From contig CAYOUE010000002.1 in the NCBI GenBank assembly GCA_964407075.1, positions 1-61,003 of the forward strand: a stretch of DNA of 61,003 nt, written 5' to 3'. The stretch's first letter is position 1, and the number at the start of each line of letters is the position of its first letter. Below the pieces are notes generated by a model, which worked only from the letters and a program-made list of their open reading frames with translations, was not told where the DNA came from and searched no databases. This DNA is from JAHQVI01 sp964407075. GTDB lineage: Bacteria > Pseudomonadota > Alphaproteobacteria > Rhizobiales > Rhodomicrobiaceae. This document shows positions 16,214 to 25,647 of the stretch, one piece after another. The translations under genes were made by a program, and so were the position numbers.

Positions 16214-17242
16214 ATGCAGATCAACCATCCCTATCTGATGTTTCTCGGCGACGTGCCGGACCAGCTTGCGGCCAAGACGGCGCAGGGCGTCGCCGACTGG
16301 CGGCCGGACTGGTGCCTCGGCCAGTTGCGCCTGCCCGGCTGCAAGGCCGATCTGGGCATACCCGACATGACGATCGGGCAGGCCGTCAATGCAGGCGCGA
16401 AAACGATGGTCGTCGGCGTCGTCAATGCAGGCGGCACGCTGCCCGATCACTGGGTCGACACGATCGTCGAGGCGATCGGCGCCGGTCTGGACATCGCCAG
16501 CGGGCTGCATATACGGCTCGGCTCCAGGCCGGCGATCCGCGAGGCGGCGGAGCGGCATGGGCGGTCCCTCTTCGATGTCCGTCATTCCGACCGGACCTTC
16601 GCCACCGGCAAAGGGACGAAGCGCACCGGGATGCGGCTTCTCACGGTCGGCACGGACTGCTCTGCGGGCAAGAAATACACCTCGCTCGCCCTTGAAGCGG
16701 GGATGCGGGCGGCAGGCTTCGACGCCGATTTCCGCGCCACCGGCCAGACCGGCATCCTGATTTCCGGGCGCGGCGTCGCCATCGACGCGGTCGTCGCCGA
16801 TTTCATCTCCGGCGCGGCGGAATGGATCTCGCCCGACGCCGCCCCCGATCACTGGGATCTCGTCGAGGGCCAGGGCTCGCTCTTTCATCCGTCCTTCGCA
16901 GGCGTCAGCCTCGGCCTTCTGCACGGCTCGCAGCCCGACGCTTTCGTCGTCTGCCATGAGCCGACGCGCAGAACCATGCGCGGGGTCGCCGCGCCGCTGC
17001 CGACGATACGGCAGGTGATCGACCTGACGATCGAATGCGGACGGCTGACCAATCCGGCGATCCGCTGCACCGGCATAGCCGTCAACACGCAGGCGCTGGA
17101 CGAAGCCGCCGCGCGGGCGCTGCTTGAGGAAACGTCCCGGGCGCATGGCGGCCTGCCGGCGACCGATCCGGTGCGTTTCGGCGTCGAGCCGCTGGTCGAG
17201 CGCATCGTTTCGGAATTTGGCGCTCCGGGGCAAGTCGTGTAA
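16214..17242 (+). CDS. dgcN: D-glutamate N-acetyltransferase (DUF1611), DgcN
   Basis: A DUF1611 protein of about 342 residues, the family shown to N-acetylate D-glutamate in the DgcN-DgcA route of D-glutamate catabolism. The N-terminus YLMFLGDVPDQLAAKTAQG is typical and favours ATG 16214 over 16154. A P-loop-like GTDCSAGKK and the segments ATGQTGILISG and DLVEGQGSLFHPSF match the family. dgcA follows 10 bases later. No DgcR-type regulator is adjacent; the AraC gene upstream or a distant regulator may serve. Confidence 0.88.
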   Translation: MQINHPYLMFLGDVPDQLAAKTAQGVADWRPDWCLGQLRLPGCKADLGIPDMTIGQAVNAGAKTMVVGVVNAGGTLPDHWVDTIVEAIGAGLDIASGLHIRLGSRPAIREAAERHGRSLFDVRHSDRTFATGKGTKRTGMRLLTVGTDCSAGKKYTSLALEAGMRAAGFDADFRATGQTGILISGRGVAIDAVVADFISGAAEWISPDAAPDHWDLVEGQGSLFHPSFAGVSLGLLHGSQPDAFVVCHEPTRRTMRGVAAPLPTIRQVIDLTIECGRLTNPAIRCTGIAVNTQALDEAAARALLEETSRAHGGLPATDPVRFGVEPLVERIVSEFGAPGQVV

Positions 17243-17252
17243 GCTCCGGCGC

Positions 17253-18251
17253 ATGTCCGAACATCTCCCAGGCCTAACGCTGACCGTCGCAGTCGAGCGC
17301 TTTCCGATTGCGGGCAGTTTCACGATTTCACGCGGCAGCCGGACCGAGATCGCTGTCGTCACCGCAACCGTTTCCGACGGCGTCCATACAGGGCGCGGCG
17401 AATGCGCCCCCTATGCGCGTTACGGCGAAACCACGGACGGCGTCGCCGCCCTCATTGAAAGCCAGGGCGGCTTGCTGGCCGGCGGCGCGAGCCGCGCGGC
17501 GATCGGGGACGCGATGCCGCCGGGCGCTGCGCGCAACGCTCTCGACTGCGCGCTGTGGGACTACGAGGCCAAGGCCTCCGGACGGCGGGTCTGGGACCTG
17601 GCGGGCCTTGCGGAGCCGGAACCCGTCGTGACCTGCTACACGATCAGTCTCGGCGAGCCATCTGCGATGGAAGAGGCCGCGCGCAAGGCTTCGGGCTACC
17701 CGCTTCTGAAGATCAAGCTGGGCGGCGAAGGCGATGAGGACCGCATTGCCGCAGTCCGCCGCGGCGCGCCGCAGGCCAGGCTGGTCGTGGATGCGAACGA
17801 GGCGTGGACCGAGGCGAATTTCGTCAGAAACGCCACGGCCTGCGCGGCCGCTACGGTCGAGTTGATCGAGCAGCCGCTTCCGGCGGACGGGGACGCCGCG
17901 CTCGAATCGCTCGACTCGCCGGTGCCCATTTGCGCCGATGAGAGCGCGCATACGGCCCGCGACATCGAGGATCTCTCCTGGCGCTATCAGGCCGTCAACA
18001 TCAAGCTGGACAAGACCGGCGGCCTGACGGAAGCGCTGGCGATGGCCGAGGCGGCCCGCGATGCGGGGCTTCAGATCATGACGGGCTGTATGCTGGCGAC
18101 CTCGCTGGCGATGGCCCCGGCCATGCTGATAACGCGTTTCGCCCGATGGGTCGATCTCGACGGCCCGCTCCTGCTCGCCAGGGACCGCAGCCCCGCGCTC
18201 GGCTATGACGGCGGTCTGGTGCACCCCCCGTCGGAGGCGCTGTGGGGCTAG
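17253..18251 (+). CDS. dgcA: N-acetyl-D-glutamate racemase / dipeptide epimerase, DgcA
   Basis: A 332-residue enolase-superfamily enzyme of the muconate-lactonizing subgroup, close to L-Ala-D/L-Glu epimerases. Catalytic features: LLKIKLGGEG (KxK base), VVDANEAW (metal Asp), ELIEQPLP (metal Glu), ICADES (metal Asp/Glu) and VNIKLDKTGGLTEAL (second catalytic lysine). On its own it could be called a dipeptide epimerase; pairing with dgcN makes N-acetyl-D-glutamate racemase the better call, yielding N-acetyl-L-glutamate for deacetylation. ATG 17253 gives the usual N-terminus. Confidence 0.85.
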   Translation: MSEHLPGLTLTVAVERFPIAGSFTISRGSRTEIAVVTATVSDGVHTGRGECAPYARYGETTDGVAALIESQGGLLAGGASRAAIGDAMPPGAARNALDCALWDYEAKASGRRVWDLAGLAEPEPVVTCYTISLGEPSAMEEAARKASGYPLLKIKLGGEGDEDRIAAVRRGAPQARLVVDANEAWTEANFVRNATACAAATVELIEQPLPADGDAALESLDSPVPICADESAHTARDIEDLSWRYQAVNIKLDKTGGLTEALAMAEAARDAGLQIMTGCMLATSLAMAPAMLITRFARWVDLDGPLLLARDRSPALGYDGGLVHPPSEALWG

Positions 18252-18410
18252 GCACCAGGCGCTTCCCTTCGCCATCCTCGAATTTTCGCACTAGAGGCGC
18301 GGCCGCTCACGCTGAATTCACCCACATACGGCTCCTGCAGGCTTTCTTATTTCAGGCTTAGGGTGTAGATTTCGTCAACATTGGGGCTTTATGGACTTGC
18401 GGGAGGAACC

Positions 18411-21356
18411 ATGCGGAACCTTTGGAAGCCGGTATTGAACGGCGCATGTTTGCTGGCAGGGGCTGTCCTGATGACCGCCCCTGCGCAGGCGCAACTGAGC
18501 GAATTGCCGCCGCAGGAGCCGACGCTGCGCATCGAAACCGAGATGCACACCGCGCCGATCGTCCGCGTCGGGGTCGACCAGGCCTGCAGGTTCATGATTA
18601 CCGGCTCGGATGACAAGACCGCGCGGCTGTGGGACATCTCCGACGCCGACCCCAACCGCCTGGAGCCCCGCCTCGTCCATGTTTTCCGCGTGCCCATCGG
18701 CGATGGCAATCATGGCAAGGTGTACGCCGTTGCGCTCTCGCCCGACGGCAAGATCGCGGCGGCCGGCGGCTTCAACCGCACCGGCGGCGATCACTGGGTC
18801 TATCTGTTCGACACGGCCTCAGGCAAGATGATCGGCCGCCTCGGCCAGCTTCCGAACGTGGTCTACCACATCGCCTATTCGCCCGACGGGCAATACCTCG
18901 CAGCAACGCTGGGCGGCGGGCGCGGTATGCGCGTCTGGGAAACGGCGAACTGGACGCTGGTTGCCGAGGACACCAATTACGGCAATGTCGACAGCTACGG
19001 CGCGACGTTCGATGAAAACAACGTCCTGTTCACGGTCGCCGATGACGGGGTCGTGCGCCGCTATGGACGCGGGTTCCGGCTGGAGCTGAGCGCGCAGGTC
19101 ACGGCCGGGCAGCGCCCATTCCAGATCTCATCGAATCCTACCGACGATCTGCTGGCCGTCGCCTTTGACGGGAATCTTGCGATCGAGCTGTTCAGCAAGT
19201 CCGCGCTCGATCACAAGGGAGCGGTGGACACAACGGGCATGGAAGGCGATCTGTCGACCGTGGCCTGGTCGCCCGACGGCTCGCGTCTCTTCGCGGGCGG
19301 CAAATATTATTCCGGCGGCGCCCGGCCGATTGTCATCTGGAACGACAAGGGGATGGGCTCCCGCCGCGAAGCGGTAATCGGCCGCTCCACCGTGATGCAT
19401 ATCCTGCCCTGTGCGGAGAGGGTCGTGGCCGGTTCTGCGGATCCGGCGATCGGCACCTATAGCGGCGTCGGCATCCCGATGCTGCTGAGGGAGAACGTCA
19501 TCGTCGACCAGCGCGGCAAGCGCGGCGACAGTTTCCTCGTCTCAGACGACGGCTCCCGCGTGCGCTTCGGCCTCGGCTACGGCTCCGACGCGCCCGTGAT
19601 CTTCGATCTGAAGCAGCGCGAAATCATCGACGCGCCCTCGATCGACCCGACGATGTTCAAGGCCCAGATCGAGGAACTCGACATCACTGACTGGTACGAT
19701 CAGTTCACGCCCAAGCTGAACGGCCAGCCGATCGAGATGCAGAATGCGGAGCGCTCGCGGTCGCTCGCCATCACCCCCGACAAGAAGCATTTCGTGCTGG
19801 GCTCCGAGTATCGTCTGCGGGGTTTCACGGCTTCCGGCGAACAGCTCTGGCAGCATTCGATGCCCGGCGTCACCTGGGGCGTCAACATATCCGGGGACGG
19901 CAAGCTCGTCGTCGTGGCCGTCGGCGATGGAACGATCCGCTGGTACCGCCTGTCCGACGGCGCCGAACTTCTGACCCTTTTCGTTCACGCCAAGGACCGC
20001 CGCTGGGTCGCCTGGACGCCGCAGGGCTATTATCTGGCCTCGCCCGGAGCGGAAGACCTCATCGGCTGGCACATCAACCGCGGCTGGACCGAGGAGGCCG
20101 ATTTCTTCCCGGCGAACAGGTTCCGAGACACATTCAACCGGCCGGACGTGGTCACGCTCGTGCTGAACACCCTCGACGAGGAAACGGCGCTCACGGAAGC
20201 CAACGCCAAGACCAACCGGGACCGCGAGGAAAAGGACATCCTCAACACCCTTCCGCCGGTCATCAACATCCTGTCGCCCGGCGACGGCGGCGCATTCGGA
20301 CGGCCGGAAATCGAGGTGCGATACACGCTGCGCTCGCCCTCAGGGCTGCCGGTCAAGCGGATAAGGGCGCTCGTCGACGGCAGGCCCATCGAGGTGGATG
20401 CGCGCGGACTCGAAGGCGTGAGGGGCGGGACCGACACCGAACTCACGCTGACGATGCCGGTGCCGCCGCGCGACGCCACCATCGCGCTGATCGCGGAGAC
20501 GGAGAACACTGCAAGCCAGCCGGCCGAGGTGGCGTTGAAATGGGGCGGATCGTCATCGCCGACGATCAAGAAGCCCAACCTTTACGCCGTGCTCGTGGGC
20601 GTCAACGATTACGAGGACGACGCCATTCCGGACCTGCGCTGGGCCGCAAACGACGCCACCCAGCTCGCCAAGGCCCTCGAAGCGCAGGAGGGCACGCTCT
20701 ATGAGAAGGTCGAGATCAAGTTGCTGACCAATGAGGATGCGACGGCAGGCGCGATCCTCGACAATCTCGACTGGATCTCGCGCGCCTCCTCGCCCGGAGA
20801 CCGCGTGATCGTCTTCCTCGCCGGGCACGGCGTGACCGATGAACGGCAGGATTACTATTTCCTCGCCCAGAACGCCGAGATCGACCGGTCGAGCGGGCTG
20901 TTCGTTCCCCGTCGCAGCACCGCGATCAAGCGCACCGACATCATCAGCAGCCTGCGCGAGACGCGCGGCCATGCGCTCTTCCTGTTCGACACCTGCCATT
21001 CGGGGCGCGCCACGGCCGGCCCGGACCAGGTGGCGATGCTGCGCAATGCGCCCGATCTCGTCCCGTTCATCAACGAATTGCGATCGGCGGAGAACGGGGT
21101 GCTGGTGCTGTCGAGTTCCGAGGGCCGCGAATCGAGCCAGGAGCGCGACGAGTGGCAGCACGGCGCTTTCACGAAGGCAATCCTCGAAGCGCTGCAGGGT
21201 TACGCAGACGCCAGCCCGCAGGACGGCGTCATAACCTTCTCCGAAATGAACCGCTATGTCGGCGAACGGGTCAAGGAACTGACGGCCAACCGCCAGCATC
21301 CCGTGCTGCACGCCATTCAGCCCTCGCGCGACCTTCCCGTCGCCGTGGTCAGGTAA
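18411..21356 (+). CDS. Exported WD40-repeat caspase-family protease
   Basis: A 981-residue protein. ATG 18411 follows a near-perfect GGGAGGAA site and starts a signal peptide (VLNGACLLAGAVLMTAPAQA), so it acts outside the cytoplasm. Residues of about 35-560 form WD40 blades (SDDKTARLWDIS, LSPDGKIAAAGG, YSPDGQYLAATLG, WSPDGSRLFAGGK). Residues of about 610-700 look like an Ig-like linker (INILSPGDGGAFG). From about 722 comes a C14 caspase domain with the catalytic dyad intact: His806 in FLAGHG and Cys862 in DTCHSG. This is a bacterial orthocaspase with a propeller scaffold; substrate and trigger are unknown. Confidence 0.9.
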   Translation: MRNLWKPVLNGACLLAGAVLMTAPAQAQLSELPPQEPTLRIETEMHTAPIVRVGVDQACRFMITGSDDKTARLWDISDADPNRLEPRLVHVFRVPIGDGNHGKVYAVALSPDGKIAAAGGFNRTGGDHWVYLFDTASGKMIGRLGQLPNVVYHIAYSPDGQYLAATLGGGRGMRVWETANWTLVAEDTNYGNVDSYGATFDENNVLFTVADDGVVRRYGRGFRLELSAQVTAGQRPFQISSNPTDDLLAVAFDGNLAIELFSKSALDHKGAVDTTGMEGDLSTVAWSPDGSRLFAGGKYYSGGARPIVIWNDKGMGSRREAVIGRSTVMHILPCAERVVAGSADPAIGTYSGVGIPMLLRENVIVDQRGKRGDSFLVSDDGSRVRFGLGYGSDAPVIFDLKQREIIDAPSIDPTMFKAQIEELDITDWYDQFTPKLNGQPIEMQNAERSRSLAITPDKKHFVLGSEYRLRGFTASGEQLWQHSMPGVTWGVNISGDGKLVVVAVGDGTIRWYRLSDGAELLTLFVHAKDRRWVAWTPQGYYLASPGAEDLIGWHINRGWTEEADFFPANRFRDTFNRPDVVTLVLNTLDEETALTEANAKTNRDREEKDILNTLPPVINILSPGDGGAFGRPEIEVRYTLRSPSGLPVKRIRALVDGRPIEVDARGLEGVRGGTDTELTLTMPVPPRDATIALIAETENTASQPAEVALKWGGSSSPTIKKPNLYAVLVGVNDYEDDAIPDLRWAANDATQLAKALEAQEGTLYEKVEIKLLTNEDATAGAILDNLDWISRASSPGDRVIVFLAGHGVTDERQDYYFLAQNAEIDRSSGLFVPRRSTAIKRTDIISSLRETRGHALFLFDTCHSGRATAGPDQVAMLRNAPDLVPFINELRSAENGVLVLSSSEGRESSQERDEWQHGAFTKAILEALQGYADASPQDGVITFSEMNRYVGERVKELTANRQHPVLHAIQPSRDLPVAVVR

Positions 21357-21477
21357 GGCGCGGGCGCAAAGGCCGGCCTGAAAAAAACGCCTGGCGGGAC
21401 GATCCTGCCGGGCGCACATCTTCCGAGGACTCTTTCAGGACGCTTGCGCAGCCGGCGCCGGACGCTATCCTTTGGCC

Positions 21478-23058
21478 ATGCGCGCCTTCGCCGAGCTTCT
21501 CGACCGCCTTTATTTCACGCCGGGCAACCTCGCCAAATCGGCGCTCCTGATCGACTATTTCCGCAGGACGCCGGACCCGGACCGGGGCTGGGCGGCGGCG
21601 GCCATCGCCGGAGAACTTCGCTTCGACCTGTTCAAGCGCGCGCTCGTCCGCGACCTCATCGCCGAGCGCACCGACCCTGCACTCTTCGCCATGTCGTACG
21701 ATTATGTCGGCGAGACCGCGGAGACGGTGGCCCATCTCTGGCCCGATCCGCCCGCCGGCGCGCGCAGGGAACTGCCGCCGCTCGGCGAGCTTATCGAAAC
21801 CTTTGGGAACAGCGGCAGGGCCGAAATTCGCGCACTGCTGGCCGAATTGCTAGACGCGGCCACCCCGCCGCAGCGCTGGGCGCTCATCAAGCTGGGCACG
21901 CGCGGACTGCGCATCGGCGTATCGGCGCGCTTCCTGAAGCGTGTGCTGGCCGAGTTCGGCGGTGTCGGTATCGGCGAAGTCGAAGAGGTCTGGCATGGCC
22001 TTGTGCCGCCCTATGCGGACCTGTTCGCCTGGCTGGAGGGACGCGGGCCGAAACCCGACATCCGCGAGAAGGCCGTGTTTCACCCGGTCATGCTCGCCAA
22101 TCCGCTCGATAGCGGGCAGCTCGGCGAGATCACGCCCGAGGCGTTCCAGGCCGAGTGGAAATATGACGGCGTCCGCGTTCAGCTCGTGAGTCTGCCCGCA
22201 GGCCGCGCCCTGTTCTCGCGCACCGGCGACGACATCGGCGGCGCGTTTCCCGAACTGCTCGACGCCGTCGCCTTCGACGGCGTTCTCGACGGCGAACTGG
22301 TCGTCATGCGCAACGGCGCCGTCGGATCGTTCAACGATCTCCAGCAGCGGCTCAACCGCAAGAAGCCGGGCGCGAAGCTGATGACCGAAACGCCCGCCCG
22401 CCTCATCGCCTATGACGCCCTGCGGCTCGGCGGCGAGGATCTGCGCGCCCGTCCGCTCGCCGAGCGCCGCGAAATTCTGGAACGCTGGCACATGGATGCC
22501 GCCCCGCAGATCGTCATGCTTTCCGCGCCGCTGACTTTCGAGGGGCCGGAGAGTCTGTTGGCATTGCGCGATGCTGCGGAGCGCGAGGGCGGGCCGCATG
22601 TCGAGGGGCTGATGCTCAAGCGCAAGGCGAGTCCTTATGTCGCCGGACGGCCCCAAGGGGAATGGTACAAGTGGAAACGGGAGGCGCAACTTGTCGATGC
22701 CGTGCTGATGTACGCGCAGCGCGGCAGCGGCAAGCGCTCGTCCTTTTATTCCGACTACACTTTCGGGCTATGGAGGGAAGACGAACTGCTGCCCGTGGGC
22801 AAGGCCTATTCCGGCTTCACCGACGAGGAGCTACGCGAACTGGACCGCTGGGTGCGCAACAATACGGTCAATCGCTTCGGTCCCGTGCGCGAGGTCGAGA
22901 AGGAGCTGGTGTTCGAGGTTGCATTCGACAGCGTCCACGCCTCGAAGCGGCACAAGTCCGGCGTCGCCATGCGTTTCCCGCGCATCAGCCGCATCCGCTG
23001 GGACAAGCCCGCATCCGAGGCGGACCGGCTTGAAAGCCTCAAACGCATGATCCGGTGA
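21478..23058 (+). CDS. ATP-dependent DNA ligase
   Basis: A 526-residue ATP-dependent DNA ligase with the N-terminal helical DNA-binding domain of the LigB/ligase I-like type, the adenylation domain with catalytic lysine at about residue 228 (AEWKYDGVRVQ), motif III (FDGVLDGELV), motif IV (VEGLMLKRKASPY), motif V (WYKWKRE) and an OB-fold ending in VAMRFPRISRIRWDKP. It seals nicks, probably in repair beside the NAD-dependent LigA. The partner genes common in related bacteria (an exonuclease of the MBL fold, Lhr-type helicase, PdeM) are not here. ATG 21478 is preferred to the TTG at 21472. Confidence 0.93.
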   Translation: MRAFAELLDRLYFTPGNLAKSALLIDYFRRTPDPDRGWAAAAIAGELRFDLFKRALVRDLIAERTDPALFAMSYDYVGETAETVAHLWPDPPAGARRELPPLGELIETFGNSGRAEIRALLAELLDAATPPQRWALIKLGTRGLRIGVSARFLKRVLAEFGGVGIGEVEEVWHGLVPPYADLFAWLEGRGPKPDIREKAVFHPVMLANPLDSGQLGEITPEAFQAEWKYDGVRVQLVSLPAGRALFSRTGDDIGGAFPELLDAVAFDGVLDGELVVMRNGAVGSFNDLQQRLNRKKPGAKLMTETPARLIAYDALRLGGEDLRARPLAERREILERWHMDAAPQIVMLSAPLTFEGPESLLALRDAAEREGGPHVEGLMLKRKASPYVAGRPQGEWYKWKREAQLVDAVLMYAQRGSGKRSSFYSDYTFGLWREDELLPVGKAYSGFTDEELRELDRWVRNNTVNRFGPVREVEKELVFEVAFDSVHASKRHKSGVAMRFPRISRIRWDKPASEADRLESLKRMIR

Positions 23059-23104
23059 GCGGCCTGGGGAATGCCGAGGCGCGCACGTTCGAGCGGCTTC
23101 CGCG

Positions 23105-24688
23105 CTATGACGCGCGCGGGACTTCGAGATGGAACGAGTCCCGTTCCTCCTCATCGAGCTGGCCGATGAGGCCCTGCTCCCAGGCGAGGTAACGCCGCGA
23201 AGCGTTCAGATTGCCGTCATGCCGGTCGTGAACGAAATAGAGGAAGTCGATGGCTTCCGCCGGTGACGGCGATTCGGGGCTTTCCTCGATCGCAGCGCCG
23301 CAGGAGACGAGCGCGTCGTGCCCGCCTTCGACCCTTGCAGCTTCGTTGAAACCGCGCTCATGGAGATCCCGCACGGCGAGGTCTGCTACTATGGGGTCGC
23401 CGCCGATGAGATAAACCGGCTGCAACTTCTCGATCGGCAGCCGGGCCAGCCGGGGGCGGATGCCCCACAAGGCTCCGGAAACATGCCCCGAGCGGAACGC
23501 CGCCGAGCTTCTCACATCGACGAAACGGCCCCGACCCGTGCCGACTCTCTCAAGGGCCTTGGCGGCGCCGATTCCGGCCGCGGCGGCCGTCGCGGCGTCG
23601 ATGCCGGTCCGGGGCAACGTCCGCAGGTCGTCGCCGATGAGCGCCACCGACGTCTCGTAACCGAGCTGGCGCAGCCAGAAGGCGGCGAGCCCGGCGCGCA
23701 GGCCGAGATCGTCGAGCAGCACAAGCCGCGCATGGCGCACGCCGACCCACTGATCCGTCGCCTGGACGAGCTGACCCGACGGGGCCGGCGTGAATGCTGG
23801 CGCAGGATCATCGGCGATCTCGCCGGCGGCGCGCAGGTCGAGCAGAAAGACGGTGCGGGTTTCATCCCTCCGCCACGCCTCGATCTGCCTGCGCCCCGTC
23901 ACCGGAATATCGTGACGGGCGAGGAGCGCATCGGCCCGCGCGCGCGTCTTCTGCGCGGCGGCGGCGTCAAGGGCGGGGAACGGCGCGGCTTCGTTGCCCC
24001 GTTCCAGCTCGAAACCTGCAAGCGCCCAGCCCTGCGTGCCGTTTGCCAGCGTATGGACAGGCGCGTCCAGACCCGCAATCTTGAGACCCAGGGCGCCGAT
24101 GATACCGCGCGTCCGCCCCGCGCAGGTCACGACTAGAGGCGCCGTTTCGTCCTTTATCGCAACGGGAAACCGGTGCGCCAGTTCGCCGTTGGGCAGGCAG
24201 ACCGCGCCGGGCACGCGCATTTTCGCATATTCGGACGGCGGGCGCGCGTCGAAGAGCCGGAACGGCCTGCCCTCTTTGCGCCAGCGCGCCAGCGTCGCCG
24301 CATCGACGGTTGCCGGACGCCAGACATGCTCCGCCAGTTCGCCCAGCGTCTTGGAGGGCACGTTGACGCCCTTGAACAGCGTATGTCCCGCGGCTTCCCA
24401 GGCCTGTGCGCCGCCCGCAATCCAGCTTGCCGCTTCATATCCGAGCCGTTCGAGCGCCTGCGCTGCCCGCTCGGAGACACCGTCGCCTCCGTCGATCAAC
24501 AGTGTACGGACGGTCCGGCGCGGGACGAGATCGCCGATGCGCCCTTCGAGGCGGCTGTAAGGGCAGGGGACTGCGAAAAGCGGATGGCCTTCGCCGAACT
24601 CGCCCGCCTCGCGCACATCGAGAAAGGCGATCTCGCCGCCATCATGGACAAGCGCCTTTGCTGCGGCAGCGGAAACGGCTCCTTTCAT
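23105..24688 (-). CDS. Four-domain rhodanese-like protein
   Basis: A 527-residue protein made of four consecutive rhodanese folds, about residues 5-105, 125-232, 265-350 and 370-460, plus a helical tail (FLYFVHDRHDGNLNASRRYL). Only domain 2 has a plausible persulfide loop (TCAGRTRG). The corresponding loops in the other three read DGGDG, DDLGLR and GGDPI and lack cysteine. One active and three structural domains suggest sulfur transfer with substrate gating. Its ATG overlaps the stop of the dehalogenase-like gene (ATGA), so the two are translationally coupled. Confidence 0.88.
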   Translation of the reverse strand: MKGAVSAAAAKALVHDGGEIAFLDVREAGEFGEGHPLFAVPCPYSRLEGRIGDLVPRRTVRTLLIDGGDGVSERAAQALERLGYEAASWIAGGAQAWEAAGHTLFKGVNVPSKTLGELAEHVWRPATVDAATLARWRKEGRPFRLFDARPPSEYAKMRVPGAVCLPNGELAHRFPVAIKDETAPLVVTCAGRTRGIIGALGLKIAGLDAPVHTLANGTQGWALAGFELERGNEAAPFPALDAAAAQKTRARADALLARHDIPVTGRRQIEAWRRDETRTVFLLDLRAAGEIADDPAPAFTPAPSGQLVQATDQWVGVRHARLVLLDDLGLRAGLAAFWLRQLGYETSVALIGDDLRTLPRTGIDAATAAAAGIGAAKALERVGTGRGRFVDVRSSAAFRSGHVSGALWGIRPRLARLPIEKLQPVYLIGGDPIVADLAVRDLHERGFNEAARVEGGHDALVSCGAAIEESPESPSPAEAIDFLYFVHDRHDGNLNASRRYLAWEQGLIGQLDEEERDSFHLEVPRAS

Positions 24689-25620
24689 GCGCGCGGCTCC
24701 TCCGGCTCCCTGCCCGCGAAAAATGCGCCGAAAGCGTCAAGGATCAGGTCGGGCCGCTGTTCGGCCGGATAGTGACCGGTCGGCACGGCGAAGCCGCGCA
24801 GATCGTCCGCCCATTCCGCCCAGGCCTCCATCGGCCTGAAATGCCGTCCGCAATGGCTGTTCGATCCCCAGATCACGAGCACCGGACAGGTGAGCCTGCG
24901 CTGTCCGTAATCGAGCTTGTCCATCTCGAAATCGACGCCCACCGTCGCCCGGTAGTCCTCGCAGACGGCGTGGATCTGTTCGGGGGTCGTGCAGCGCTTG
25001 TATTCGGCCATCGCGCGGGGGTCGAAGATCGAGAGGCCGACGCCTTTCTTGTTCAGCTTGTAATCGATGTAATAGTCGAGATCGGCGGTCAGAAGTTTCT
25101 CCGGGAACGGAGCTTTCTGCGCCATGAAGAACCAGTGATAGCTCTCAAGTCCCCATCCCAGCGACACGTTCGTCAGAACATGATGGGTCGGCACGATGTC
25201 GAGGATCGCGATCCGCTCGATCGCTTCCGGGCGGTCCAGCCCCATCCGGAACGCCACCCGCCCGCCGCGGTCATGGCCGGCGACCGCAAAGCGCTCGTAG
25301 CCGAGCTGGCGCATCACCTCGAAATTGTCCTCGCCCATGGCTCGGAAACTGTAACCGGAATGGTCCGGCCCGCCATCGGGTTTGGAGCTGTCGCCATAAC
25401 CGCGCAGATCGGGCGCAACGACTGTGTGACGCCGCGCAAGATCCGGCGCGACCTTGTGCCAGCTCACATGGGTGAGCGGATTGCCGTGAAGCAGCAGCAG
25501 CGGCGGCCCTTCCCCGCCGATCGCGGCGTTGATGCCGGCTCCCGGCGTGGCGAACCGCCGGATCCGGAATCCGGGCATCAGTCCGGCGGCCTGCATGTCG
25601 TCCTGCGCGTCCCCGGCCAT
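24685..25620 (-). CDS. Fluoroacetate/haloacetate dehalogenase-like alpha/beta hydrolase
   Basis: A 311-residue alpha/beta hydrolase. It keeps the whole set of residues known from fluoroacetate dehalogenases: nucleophile Asp117 with Arg118 and Arg121 (GHDRGGR), the halide-binding pair His162-Trp163 (YHW), Tyr223 (CEDYRA), and catalytic His283 (TGHYP). The oxyanion segment is HGNPLT. ATG 25620 is chosen because GAAGGAG lies just upstream. It would hydrolyse a 2-haloacid to the 2-hydroxyacid, though relatives with other substrates exist. It is cotranscribed with the rhodanese gene. Confidence 0.82.
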   Translation of the reverse strand: MAGDAQDDMQAAGLMPGFRIRRFATPGAGINAAIGGEGPPLLLLHGNPLTHVSWHKVAPDLARRHTVVAPDLRGYGDSSKPDGGPDHSGYSFRAMGEDNFEVMRQLGYERFAVAGHDRGGRVAFRMGLDRPEAIERIAILDIVPTHHVLTNVSLGWGLESYHWFFMAQKAPFPEKLLTADLDYYIDYKLNKKGVGLSIFDPRAMAEYKRCTTPEQIHAVCEDYRATVGVDFEMDKLDYGQRRLTCPVLVIWGSNSHCGRHFRPMEAWAEWADDLRGFAVPTGHYPAEQRPDLILDAFGAFFAGREPEEPRA

Positions 25621-25647
25621 GCTTTCTCCTTCAGCATTTGCCAACTG

